Of a DNA stretch of 64,000 bases, positions 44,644 through 52,552 are shown in pieces. The stretch spans positions 1,488,001 to 1,552,000 of the forward strand of contig NZ_CP047941.1 in the NCBI RefSeq assembly GCF_014279815.1, read 5' to 3'. This DNA comes from Synechococcus sp. NOUM97013 (GTDB taxonomy: Bacteria; Cyanobacteriota; Cyanobacteriia; PCC-6307; Cyanobiaceae). The notes below the pieces were generated by a model that was not told where the DNA came from, made no database searches, and was given only the letters and a program-made list of their open reading frames with translations. Every line of letters starts with the position of its first letter. The first letter of the stretch is position 1. A program made the translations under genes and the position numbers.

Positions 44644-45309
44644 TCACCACGGCAGAACTTCACCATTGGCATGCCAGAAGGTTCCTGACGTTTCCAACGA
44701 GAGCGCATCGATTCGTTGCAGCAGCCCTTGAACAGCGGACTCTGGAGCAATCCCATTGGGATTGAAACCAATCATGCGTGTTTGCACCAATCCGGGATGC
44801 AGAATCGCCACAGCAATACCCCGCGGTTTCAAGTCAAAGGCGAGTGATTTTGCTGCACTGTTGAGCGCTGCTTTTGACATCCGATAGCCGTAGGAACCAC
44901 CCGAGGTGTTGTCGTCCATGGAAGCCATCCGGCTACTCATGAGCGACAACTTGGACCCTGCCGGCATTAAGTCAACAAGTGCTTTGGCCAAGAGCAATGG
45001 AGCCAAGGCATTCACCTCGAACTGACGCCGAATGGCATCAGGATCCAGCTTTTCGAGAGCAATGGACTCCAGAATTCCGGCATTGAGAACCACACCATCC
45101 AACACCTCACCTTCAAGCCTGCGAATCAGTTGATCGGGTGCATCGCGCGACGTTTGATCCAACCCGGCTTCAATGCGTACTGGTAGAGCCTTGAGCTCGT
45201 CTGAAGGCTCACGGCACACCGCGATCACCTGATCGCCGCGCTCATGCAGTTGTCGACAAAACTCAAGACCAATGCCTCGATTGGAACCGGTCACCAGGAA
45301 CGTTGCCAT
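44644..45309 (-). CDS. Short-chain dehydrogenase/reductase
   Basis: Cofactor motif TGSNRGIGLEF, LNAGI, SLMSSRMAS (catalytic Ser) and YGYRMSK (Tyr-x3-Lys) are all present. 221 aa, close to the sniffer/carbonyl-reductase-like C-factor SDRs. GC content returns to genome level here, marking the end of the AT-rich export island. Confidence 0.9.
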   Translation of the reverse strand: MATFLVTGSNRGIGLEFCRQLHERGDQVIAVCREPSDELKALPVRIEAGLDQTSRDAPDQLIRRLEGEVLDGVVLNAGILESIALEKLDPDAIRRQFEVNALAPLLLAKALVDLMPAGSKLSLMSSRMASMDDNTSGGSYGYRMSKAALNSAAKSLAFDLKPRGIAVAILHPGLVQTRMIGFNPNGIAPESAVQGLLQRIDALSLETSGTFWHANGEVLPW

Positions 45310-45397
45310 CCATTTGTCTCGCCTTGAACACCATCCTCACGGGTGAAGGCTTGGACGTTCCAATGCTTTAGAGAAGGCTCAGAAAGCCATCAGATGG

Positions 45398-45580
45398 ATG
45401 GATCAGGACACTGTCGCCACACCCTCGCTCAAACAGCTGTTACTGCGCGGTCTTCGCATTGCCGCAAGCACTGTCGCTTTGGTGGAGCTGCTTCGCAACG
45501 ACTGGACCGGAGGTGGACTGGCCACCCTGGCGTGGTTCGTGTTCACGCAGGTGGAGCGTCGTCAAAGCAAGCAGCAGTGA
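45398..45580 (+). CDS. Small membrane protein (60 aa)
   Basis: MDQDTVATPSLKQLLLRGLR followed by a hydrophobic stretch (IAASTVALVELL) and WTGGGLATLAWFVFTQVERR. Its stop overlaps the PhzF ATG by one base, so the genes are translationally coupled. Unknown function. Confidence 0.6.
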   Translation: MDQDTVATPSLKQLLLRGLRIAASTVALVELLRNDWTGGGLATLAWFVFTQVERRQSKQQ

Positions 45581-46383
45581 TGACCCTGAACATTCCGATC
45601 CAACAGGTGGCCGCTTTTGCCGAAGCACCGTTTGAGGGCAATCCAGCTGCCATCTGCACGTTGGGGGCATGGCTGCCCGAAGCGCTGATGCAAGCGATCG
45701 CAGCAGAAAACAACCTCTCAGAGACAGCCTTTGTGGTGGGAACAGACGGGCACTACGGGATTCGCTGGTTCACTCCCAGCTGCGAAGTGGACCTCTGTGG
45801 TCACGCCACGCTGGGCGCCGCCTATGTGCTGTTCCAGCAAGATCCTGGATTGGATCAGATTCAGTTCGAATCCAAGAGCGGTGGTCTACAGGTTCAGCGT
45901 CAGGGTGAACGTTTCACTCTCGACTTCCCCAGGCAACACGCCAGTCCCTGCGATCCACCGAAAGGGCTTCGCGACGCACTTGGCACGAGTCCGTTGGCCT
46001 GTCTGCTCGGCGAGGATCTGATCGCCGTTGTCGCTGATGAAGCGACGGTTCAGGCTTTAACCCCGAACCTCGGATCTGTGGCATCACTGCCCGGTCGAGG
46101 TTTGATTGTGACGGCACCGGGTAATGACGTGGATTTTGTCAGTCGTTTTTTCGCACCGGGGATCGGGATCGATGAAGACCCCGTGACTGGCTCAGCCCAC
46201 TGCAGCCTCACTCCCTTCTGGGCTGAGCGATTGGGGCGCAGCACACTTCAGGCACGTCAGCTCTCCAAGCGACGTGGCACTCTGCGCTGCGAGCTGGCAG
46301 GTGAGCGCGTAATGATCACAGGGCAGGTGATGCCTTTCCTCAGAGGTGTCATTGAGCTCTCACTGCCATCCCGTGCACTCTGA
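45580..46383 (+). CDS. PhzF family isomerase-like protein
   Basis: The N-terminus PIQQVAAFAEAPFEGNPAA, ENNLSETAFVV (conserved Glu of PhzF), WFTPSCEVDLCGHATLGAA and GIDEDPVTGSAHCSLTPFW are diagnostic. PhzF isomerises a phenazine precursor, but most homologues act on unknown substrates; there are no phenazine genes here. 267 aa. Confidence 0.9.
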   Translation: MTLNIPIQQVAAFAEAPFEGNPAAICTLGAWLPEALMQAIAAENNLSETAFVVGTDGHYGIRWFTPSCEVDLCGHATLGAAYVLFQQDPGLDQIQFESKSGGLQVQRQGERFTLDFPRQHASPCDPPKGLRDALGTSPLACLLGEDLIAVVADEATVQALTPNLGSVASLPGRGLIVTAPGNDVDFVSRFFAPGIGIDEDPVTGSAHCSLTPFWAERLGRSTLQARQLSKRRGTLRCELAGERVMITGQVMPFLRGVIELSLPSRAL

Positions 46384-46433
46384 TCCAAGAGAGTCACAGC
46401 AGAATTCGCAACAGACGTTTGGCATAAGAGTCC

Positions 46434-47150
46434 ATGGCTGTCTTCTTGCTCGTGCATGGTGGATCTCACGGCAGTTGGTGTTGGGACGCTTGTGCTGAAG
46501 CGCTTCGGCGTAATGGTCATGCAGCGTTGAGTTTCGATCTACCAGGTCACGGGCAGGACCCAACGCCACGGGATCAAGTGACCTTGAAGGCCTACGCCGA
46601 AGCGATCCGCGATCAATTGGAGCGGTGCGGACCTGAACCCCCTGTTCTTGTTGGCCATTCATTGGCCGGAATCGGCATCGCTGAAGCCATGGCAACGGCA
46701 CCAATCGCGTTGGATCAACTGGTGCTGGTGGCCGCACTGGTGCTGCAACCCGGCGAACGCGCCATCGACCGAATTCCTGAAAGCCGTCGTCCGAGTTACT
46801 TCGAGCTTGCGGAGGCGTCAGCCGATCAAACAATCGCCCTGAGTGCGGAGGTCACACGCAAGGCGTTCTTCAACGACCTGGATGAAAGCCAGGCCGCTGC
46901 TTATCACGCCCGGCTCACTCCCCAGCCTCTGGGCGTCTACCTCGAAGAGAGCCGATTCGACTTGTCCACACTCGCCTGCCCCAAGCACTAACTCGCCTGC
47001 AGACATGACCAGGCACTCGGGCTGGACAGCAACCTGTTGTATGCCGAGCGGTTAGGGGGAACCACGCGCATCCTCGGGGCAGGTCACGATGTGATGCTGT
47101 CTGAACCTGAGATGCTTGCGCAGGCACTGATGACGCTTGTCAGCAGCTAA
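46434..47150 (+). pseudogene. Alpha/beta hydrolase interrupted by an in-frame stop
   Basis: The first 185 codons encode a salicylate-esterase/RsbQ-like hydrolase with FLLVHGGSHGSWCWDACAEAL and the nucleophile LVGHSLAGIG. A TAA at 46989-46991 follows CPKH. The same frame continues directly with LACRHDQALGLDSNLL and ends AGHDVMLSEPEMLAQAL before the natural stop at 47148. The second part carries the catalytic His (GAGHD), so the truncated product lacks it. The TAA probably replaced a Tyr codon. A sequencing error is the main alternative. Confidence 0.8.
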
Positions 47151-47158
47151 CGCGCCCA

Positions 47159-47875
47159 TCAAACAACACGCAGCCCCAATGCATGGGGTCTGAGGCCTGA
47201 AACATCCCAGGGCATTCCCGGCAACAGCGAAAAGAGCAGCAACAAGAACAACTGCATCAGCAGCACAGAGGTGATGCCCAACCAGGTGAAGCGTGTCGAA
47301 GAGGTCTGCAACCAGTTCTGATACAGATGGCTGAGACGAGGGACTAAAAAATGCCCAGTCAGCTGCACCGTGATGAAATTACTGACCAACATATTCAACG
47401 GCAGTGGAAGTGTTCCAAGGGTTGAATTGCCAAGCAAAATCAGAAACATGACTGACGGATAGAGTGCCAACCACACCAGCAGATTCACCTTCCAGACTGG
47501 AACCTTTTCAGGTTGCTTCGTTTGAATCCACTGATCAAATGAATCCGACTCAAGCGTGCCTTGATAGCTGTAATCCATCAAGGTTTCAGCCTCATACAGC
47601 AAACGCCGCCGCTCTGAGCTATCCAACCAATGCAAACATTGATTCAGAGCTTCAAACACGATCCGTGTGGTGGCCAGCAAATGCTGTCCATCGTCTTTGT
47701 CCTGAAATGAAGTCGTCTGCCCGCAATATCCATCAAAACAACAGGCTGCCTCGTTCATTCGATACTGCAGGTTCTCAAATGATTGCTTTTTCGCAAGGGG
47801 AATCACACTATGAATGGTATATACGAAATGACCCGAATCGAGTAATTCCGAATCATTCGAGAAAGCCATAACCAT
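47159..47875 (-). CDS. ABM-domain membrane protein (COG3224-like)
   Basis: The N-terminal ~120 residues resemble an antibiotic-biosynthesis-monooxygenase-like ferredoxin fold (IPLAKKQSFENLQYRMNEAA). Then QPEKVPVWKVNLLVWLALYPSVM opens a region of three membrane helices ending near the C-terminus. This layout matches COG3224 proteins. It abuts the deaminase gene. Confidence 0.7.
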   Translation of the reverse strand: MVMAFSNDSELLDSGHFVYTIHSVIPLAKKQSFENLQYRMNEAACCFDGYCGQTTSFQDKDDGQHLLATTRIVFEALNQCLHWLDSSERRRLLYEAETLMDYSYQGTLESDSFDQWIQTKQPEKVPVWKVNLLVWLALYPSVMFLILLGNSTLGTLPLPLNMLVSNFITVQLTGHFLVPRLSHLYQNWLQTSSTRFTWLGITSVLLMQLFLLLLFSLLPGMPWDVSGLRPHALGLRVV

Positions 47876-48405
47876 CAGTAGCGTGCACCATCAGGAAGCA
47901 GGCGAAATTCCTTCCACACTTCAGATGCCTCACCCTGAAGAATTTGTGTGAGCTTGATTTCACGCTTGTCTTTGCTGTTCTGCATGTCCTCATTGATCTC
48001 CTGATCGGAGAACAAATCGCTGTAATCCGACCATGCCGCGGCATAGAAAACAGTGCGGATCCCAGCCCAGTACGCCGTGGCGTAACACATGGGACAACAC
48101 TCACAGCTGGTGTACAGCACGCACCCACTGAGGTCCCAGGTTCCCAGCTGTTTGCAAGCCGCCCGGATGGCGTTGACTTCAGCGTGGGCACTGGGGTCGA
48201 GATCCTTCACGACGCTGTTGCCAGCCGCAGCAACCACCCGTCCGTCCTTGGCGACCACAGCGCCGAACGGCCCTCCCGTCTTCTTCACCACGCCGGCATC
48301 CCGCATCAAGCGGATCGCTTCACGCATCAGAACTTGATCCTGATCCGAAGCCATGGCGTCGCCAACCACTGACCAAAGAGTGGCCATGGCTGCCAACAGC
48401 GGCAA
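47875..48405 (-). CDS. Nucleoside/guanine deaminase-like protein
   Basis: A cytidine-deaminase-fold enzyme with zinc His and catalytic Glu in PSAHAEVNAIRAACKQLGTW and zinc Cys in YTSCECCPMCYATAYW. The Glu-rich C-terminus and LFSDQEIN pattern fit guanine deaminases of the GuaD type. The first ~17 residues (to MASDQDQVL) may be an overextended start. It shares a boundary base with the membrane protein downstream. Confidence 0.88.
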   Translation of the reverse strand: MPLLAAMATLWSVVGDAMASDQDQVLMREAIRLMRDAGVVKKTGGPFGAVVAKDGRVVAAAGNSVVKDLDPSAHAEVNAIRAACKQLGTWDLSGCVLYTSCECCPMCYATAYWAGIRTVFYAAAWSDYSDLFSDQEINEDMQNSKDKREIKLTQILQGEASEVWKEFRLLPDGARY

Positions 48406-48415
48406 GCGGTTGAGA

Positions 48416-48592
48416 TCAAGGTCGACGCGCCCATGACCACACGAACCAGACGATCAGTGCCAGAAGGACCCATGGCAGCAGGGCTCGCAACACCACGACG
48501 GACACCAGCAACACCAGCAGGCTCACCGCACCGCGTTTCACCAAGGCCTTGCTCTCATCGGTCATGTATTGCCAGCGGGGAAGTAAGGCCAT
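48416..48592 (-). CDS. Small membrane protein (58 aa)
   Basis: MALLPRWQYMTDESKALVKR followed by one long hydrophobic stretch (GAVSLLVLLVSVVVLRALLPWVLLALIVWFVW). Start at 48592 is chosen because GGAG lies 8 nt upstream. It may share the transcript of the deaminase, 10 nt downstream. Confidence 0.6.
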   Translation of the reverse strand: MALLPRWQYMTDESKALVKRGAVSLLVLLVSVVVLRALLPWVLLALIVWFVWSWARRP

Positions 48593-48640
48593 GCAGCTGC
48601 TCCTCGACCAATCGATCAGACAAGAAGCCAGCATGAAGGC

Positions 48641-49075
48641 ATGACCTCCCAGCTCCTCAGCCTCAGCACCGAGGCACCCTTTCAGTGTCTGCCGCTCACC
48701 GCAGCGCTGCGTCGGTTCGTGCAAGTGCATGGTGAACGCGACGGCGCCGTTGTCGTCTCAGGCCAGCACACCACCACGGCCGTGATCGTCAACGAGATGG
48801 AAGAACGGCTGCTGATGGACCTGAAACGCTGGCTAAGCCAAATAGCACCTCCTGGCGATGGCTGGAAGCACGACGACCTTCATCTACGACCAGGCGTTCC
48901 TGACGATGAGCCACGCAATGCCCACGCGCACCTTCAGGCCTTGCTGCTGGGCAATCAAGTGACCGTGAATGTCTGCAATGGAGAGCTGCAACTCGGCCAG
49001 TATCAGGATGTGCTGTTGGTGGAACTGGATGGGCCCCGGCAACGCAAGGTGTCGCTGCAGTGGCTTTCGGCTTGA
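48641..49075 (+). CDS. yjbQ: YjbQ/UPF0047 family protein
   Basis: A 144-residue protein with VVVSGQHTTTAVIVNEMEERLLMDL, HDDLHLRPGVPDDEPRNAHAHLQALLLG and QLGQYQDVLLVELDGPR, the standard UPF0047 pattern. Members can have weak thiamine-phosphate synthase activity; the physiological role is unclear. Confidence 0.93.
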   Translation: MTSQLLSLSTEAPFQCLPLTAALRRFVQVHGERDGAVVVSGQHTTTAVIVNEMEERLLMDLKRWLSQIAPPGDGWKHDDLHLRPGVPDDEPRNAHAHLQALLLGNQVTVNVCNGELQLGQYQDVLLVELDGPRQRKVSLQWLSA

Positions 49076-49100
49076 AGCGGCGAGAGGAGCATCAGTCATC

Positions 49101-50033
49101 TCAATCGTCGGCTGGATGCTGGACGCCTGTTGCTGAGGCCAAGGGTCTGACAATCACCACACCGATGGCATCGGGTACCGAGCGCAGGTAGCGGGCCAAT
49201 CCAGGAGAACGCATCACCCCAAGGCCAGGAGCGGCATGAATGGCATCCACCTGTGATCCTGATCTAACAACCACACCGGTGTGACTGACATCCAGCCCCT
49301 GCACATTCGTTGCGATGGCGAACAGATCACCGGATTGAAGACTGGGGAGGACGGATTCAATCGCTTCCAGTGGAATGAAACGCTGCTGAACACGACGCGC
49401 CTTTTCCCGAACCTTGATGCAATCGAACAGGGCATTCGATTGCAACTTTGGGTAGAGAGCACGATTCGACGACATGAAATTCAAGAGCAACGATCGCGAA
49501 ATCTCACCTTCCAACGCAACATCAGGCTCAAGCATTCCCTGCCTGACAGCTGACGCAGCCCAGTCGTGGAAGTAATGCCAGCGATTGCAGTAGGAGGCCT
49601 CTCCATCGCGATACCGCAAGCTCTGCGTGAGCGCAGCGAACTGATCGAAAGACTCGGACCAAGCCAAAGCCAGCAGTTGCTCCACGAACAACATGCAATC
49701 AAATTGCGTGAGATCGAGACGCAACGTTTCAGCGCCATCGGCATCCAGAGACATGGCGAGATAAGGGCTCCCGATAAACGACTCCGCCAGGAGTGCAATC
49801 GCCTGATTCACATGCAAGTCCGCGATTAACGAACGACGCGACTCAAAAACACTGCGTGTGTCGCCGATGACGTCGACGTCGCTGTTGATCTCAAGCGCGG
49901 GATTGGTCAACGCCATGCTTTTGACAGACGCTGTTGCCGCATGCGTTCCGCTTTGAGCAGCATCAATCGGCTCAGACGACCACAAGCCGACCACAACGGT
50001 CAGAACGCTGATGGCCCGCAAAGAACGTTTCAA
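49101..50033 (-). CDS. DUF1460 (N-acetylmuramoyl-L-alanine amidase-like) protein
   Basis: An N-terminal signal sequence (RAISVLTVVVGLWSSEPIDA) is followed by a DUF1460 domain with FIGSPYLAMSLD, LTQFDCMLFVEQLLALA (catalytic Cys) and GLDVSHTGVVVR (His). These NlpC/P60-like enzymes act on peptidoglycan fragments outside the cytoplasm. 310 aa. Confidence 0.85.
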   Translation of the reverse strand: MKRSLRAISVLTVVVGLWSSEPIDAAQSGTHAATASVKSMALTNPALEINSDVDVIGDTRSVFESRRSLIADLHVNQAIALLAESFIGSPYLAMSLDADGAETLRLDLTQFDCMLFVEQLLALAWSESFDQFAALTQSLRYRDGEASYCNRWHYFHDWAASAVRQGMLEPDVALEGEISRSLLLNFMSSNRALYPKLQSNALFDCIKVREKARRVQQRFIPLEAIESVLPSLQSGDLFAIATNVQGLDVSHTGVVVRSGSQVDAIHAAPGLGVMRSPGLARYLRSVPDAIGVVIVRPLASATGVQHPADD

Positions 50034-50213
50034 GTGACGGGAGAAAAGACCGCTGAACTCCGAACACGGCGCTCAATCCATCCATGATCACATTGGTCGA
50101 TGGCTCCAATCAGCGGCTGAAGCAGATATCCGTTGAAACAACCATCGAGAGCGTCAGGCGAAGGATGAGACTTGATCCAACCATTGCCGCACTGGCATTC
50201 AGCGGAGATCCTC

Positions 50214-50372
50214 TTGACCTCTGGGCTGCTGCCGGTTGGCACCCTGCCTCAGCTCCTGATCACGCTGCTGGTGGTGGGAATTCCAGTGCTGGCGCTTTCC
50301 ACGCCGGGGCTTTTGCGCCAACGACGCGTTCGCAGGTTCCAGGAACGCGTGCGGCAGCGGGATCAAACCTGA
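50214..50372 (+). CDS. Small membrane protein (52 aa)
   Basis: From TTG 50214 (GGAG 7 nt upstream) the reading is LTSGLLPVGTLPQLLITLLV, then a hydrophobic end of the helix and a very basic tail (LLRQRRVRRFQERVRQRD). An overlapping frame from 50084 also starts protein-like (MITLVDGSNQRLKQISVETT) but degenerates, so the assignment is tentative. Confidence 0.45.
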   Translation: MTSGLLPVGTLPQLLITLLVVGIPVLALSTPGLLRQRRVRRFQERVRQRDQT

Positions 50373-50373
50373 A

Positions 50374-50628
50374 TTAGTGGGTCGCGGCGTGGCGGCGGCG
50401 ACCCAGTGGCTCAATCCAGTGCTCCAGTACGTCGCGGTGATGCAGCCACTGAGGCGTCAAACGACATCCCAGATTCACCACCCCCTCATCCATCAAGCGA
50501 CCCAAACGGATCGCCGCAGCCTCCTCATGCCGAGAAAACGCGTGTTGATGAGAAGCCAGCCAATCGACTTCTCCCTGCGTGATCACACCGCTGGACAGAC
50601 TTTTCAGAAACAGCTCCCCAAGTGTCAT
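50374..50628 (-). CDS. Conserved hypothetical protein (84 aa)
   Basis: MTLGELFLKSLSSGVITQGE followed by helices with VDWLASHQHAFSRHEEAAAIRLGRLMDEG. It looks like a small all-helical soluble protein. No domain recognised. Convergent with the small membrane protein. Confidence 0.6.
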   Translation of the reverse strand: MTLGELFLKSLSSGVITQGEVDWLASHQHAFSRHEEAAAIRLGRLMDEGVVNLGCRLTPQWLHHRDVLEHWIEPLGRRRHAATH

Positions 50629-50772
50629 GGCGATTTGTAACGAACTTGTTACATCCTGTCGACCCGGCGCGCAAACCGCGACTTCGACGCCGGAGGAAGT
50701 GCAAGCCCATCGTCAAGACAACGCAACAAGCCATGACGTTTTTTTAAGATATGCAAACCAAGCCGCTCCGCC

Positions 50773-50931
50773 ATGCAGCTGAACCTCTCTCAGCAGTTCG
50801 AAGCCGAGTCGCTCAAGCGAATGATCGACTCCACCACCGACGTGCAGGAGCTGCAGTCCCTGGCCCGCGAACTCGCTGATCTCTACCTGCGACAACGGGC
50901 AGCCACGGCTTGGGTCGTGTCAGAGCGATGA
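50773..50931 (+). CDS. Small cyanobacterial protein (52 aa), coupled to the next gene
   Basis: MQLNLSQQFEAESLKRMIDS, a helical hairpin with VQELQSLARELADLYLRQRAATAWVV. The LxLxQQF opening and length recall NblA (phycobilisome degradation adaptor), but the rest is not a convincing match; a general cyanobacterial QQF/AAT-x-WV small-protein family is more likely. The stop overlaps the next ATG (ATGA). Confidence 0.6.
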   Translation: MQLNLSQQFEAESLKRMIDSTTDVQELQSLARELADLYLRQRAATAWVVSER

Positions 50932-51452
50932 GTAAGCATCAGTGGCCAGAGCTGCTTTGCCGAATCCCGAGCGCCGAATTAGAGAAACTGGCCATTCTCC
51001 GGGTGCTGGAGTGCAGCAACGGAATGATCCAACTGCGATTCAGGGAGGGGCACCCCGACGCCCTCAATGTCGACGACACGCGCAGGGCCATGCAATTTTC
51101 CATGCGCTGCATCAAGGCCATGGAAATTCCCCTGGGAGATGAGATCATTCGCTTTGACAGCGCCACGCAGGACCTCCTCCAAGAAATCCGAACGCTCTAC
51201 GTGGACGGAATCAAACGCAACCACAGCGGAAGCCGCAGCGAATTCTTCCGCGCATCCAGAGCCAATCTCGAAGCCATCGGCCACGAACGCTTGAAGCGCG
51301 CCCATCGTCGACTGTTCGCCGACTGCTACGACCTACCGGTGCACACCCTCGACTGGGGGATGGACTACATCAACGACTTCCTGACACCAGCGCGCCAGAC
51401 GCGAGCCGAAACTGCTCAAGGCAAGTCAACCACTGAGCACAGCAAGGGCTAA
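50928..51452 (+). CDS. Conserved hypothetical protein (174 aa)
   Basis: Starts MSKHQWPELLCRIPSAELEK with ATGA overlap to the previous gene. It is mixed alpha/beta, with MQFSMRCIKAMEIPLGDEII and a C-terminal RRLFADCYDLPVHTLDWGMDYINDF. I do not recognise a domain. Coupling suggests that it works with the 52-aa protein. Confidence 0.6.
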   Translation: MSKHQWPELLCRIPSAELEKLAILRVLECSNGMIQLRFREGHPDALNVDDTRRAMQFSMRCIKAMEIPLGDEIIRFDSATQDLLQEIRTLYVDGIKRNHSGSRSEFFRASRANLEAIGHERLKRAHRRLFADCYDLPVHTLDWGMDYINDFLTPARQTRAETAQGKSTTEHSKG

Positions 51453-51604
51453 AGCCCGAAAACGGTTCCCAGAAGATCTGCCGGATGCGAGGTTCGCTGG
51501 GTGCGCTGCATTTCCAGCTGCAGAGCCAGCACGACGTGGGCCATGAAACGAACCGCCGAAAGAACGGCAAGGCCTATGCAGAGCGGACAGTGAAGCAATC
51601 CCAT
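51449..51604 (-). CDS. Possible small membrane protein (51 aa)
   Basis: MGLLHCPLCIGLAVLSAVRF, continuing FMAHVVLALQLEMQ with a polar tail. One membrane helix containing a Cys-x2-Cys pair. Overlaps the convergent gene end by 4 nt. No clear ribosome site is visible. Confidence 0.35.
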   Translation of the reverse strand: MGLLHCPLCIGLAVLSAVRFMAHVVLALQLEMQRTQRTSHPADLLGTVFGL

Positions 51605-51737
51605 GCACGGAGCTTCGGATCATTCCCAGCCACTCACAACCTTGCTTGCCATTTCTTGACGTAGACGGATTCCACTCATCAACACTTGACCCCGAAGAGC
51701 ATCCTTGGCTAGTACAGGCGTACTAAGCACGAACGGC

Positions 51738-51968
51738 ATGGAGGAGTGGATCTTTGTGGACGAGGGGGAGTTGTTGTCGTTTCGGGGGAGTGAAGCCTGC
51801 ATGACCTGCCAGCACTTCACCCATGGCGTGGATGCCCATTGCCACACCCTGGTGGCATGTCGATTGCGCCAGCAGCGTCTCGCCGATGGCGAGCACCTCA
51901 CCAGGCGCTGCAGATTGTGGACACCGACATGGCACCAGGAAGCCGGCTGGGCTCCGGAATTCAGCTGA
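51738..51968 (+). CDS. Small Cys/His-rich protein (76 aa)
   Basis: MEEWIFVDEGELLSFRGSEA, then CMTCQHFTHGVDAHCHTLVACRLRQQ and a distal Cys. The Cys/His spacing suggests a zinc-binding site. It is the type of small protein conserved in marine Synechococcus. Start at ATG 51738; a TTG 33 nt upstream is also open. Confidence 0.65.
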   Translation: MEEWIFVDEGELLSFRGSEACMTCQHFTHGVDAHCHTLVACRLRQQRLADGEHLTRRCRLWTPTWHQEAGWAPEFS

Positions 51969-52167
51969 GTCTCAAACGAGGCCAAGGCATGGTCCAGGGC
52001 CTGAAGGATCCAAGCCCTGAACAATCCAAGGCTTGACGTGCAGTGAATCGATCAGGCACAGCATTTTCACCATCACCCAGCTGATGTGAAACAGCAATGC
52101 GTGATTGCACTGATTGCCTCATCGAATCAGAGCATCAACACTGGTGTCAGACAACAGGAGGTACCGC

Positions 52168-52200
52168 ATGACGGCCGACACTCCACCTGAGCAAGCCTGA
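52168..52200 (+). CDS. Tiny ORF of the MT(A/D)(D/A)TPP family, copy 3
   Basis: A 10-residue peptide MTADTPPEQA with GGAGG 6 nt upstream. It shares the first seven residues with copy 2 but stops four codons earlier. Confidence 0.5.
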   Translation: MTADTPPEQA

Positions 52201-52509
52201 GAAGCCTTTCGACTGTTCGCCCCTGCTCCAGCGCTCCCTCAACCAAAGTCAGACTGCTCCAGCAAGGATCACCATCAAAGGTCCATGCAGTTCTGGTCTC
52301 ACTGGAACCTGGCCCCAGGCACCTTCAGCCGGATTGTTCGCTTCTGTTCTTCCTTTCCTTTGCTTCATTCACTGTCCTTCGCAACGGATTCGACCAAGGA
52401 TTCACGCTCAGCATCAGACAGGAAGCCAATGAATCAACGAGCGAGCTAGGCCGTTTCATTCATCCGAGTGGAGCGGTCATCCATGACCAGCCAACCTGGC
52501 TGGCAACAA

Positions 52510-52545
52510 CCCCCAGGATTCAGAGCCAACACTGAATCCTGGGGG
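52510..52545 (+). terminator. 14-bp perfect hairpin, terminator-like
   Basis: CCCCCAGGATTCAG (52510-52523) pairs perfectly with CTGAATCCTGGGGG (52532-52545) around an 8-nt loop. The T-tract after it is weak (TCTATTC), so termination may be partial. It sits 7 nt before the GH57-like ATG and would block its ribosome site if transcribed through. Confidence 0.65.
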
Positions 52546-52552
52546 TCTATTC

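Larger units (their letters stand above)
52157..52546 (+). ncRNA. Tiny-ORF element, copy 3 (full length)
   Basis: The same arrangement as at 29866-30281: AGGAGG, a tiny ORF, a ~300-nt tail without a supported gene and a terminator-like hairpin at 52510-52545. Shared blocks: GCCGACACTCCACC (52174-52187), CCCCTGCTCCA (52220-52230) and CGAGCGAGCTAGGCCGT (52439-52455). Outside these blocks the two copies have diverged considerably, so conserved blocks and spacing suggest function. Upstream, 51969-52140 shows nothing I can support. Confidence 0.5.

Noticed and set aside
50084-50377. 97-codon frame overlapping the small membrane protein
   Set aside because: Only the first half looks protein-like; the second half is a Gly/Ala/Ser shadow of the other frame.
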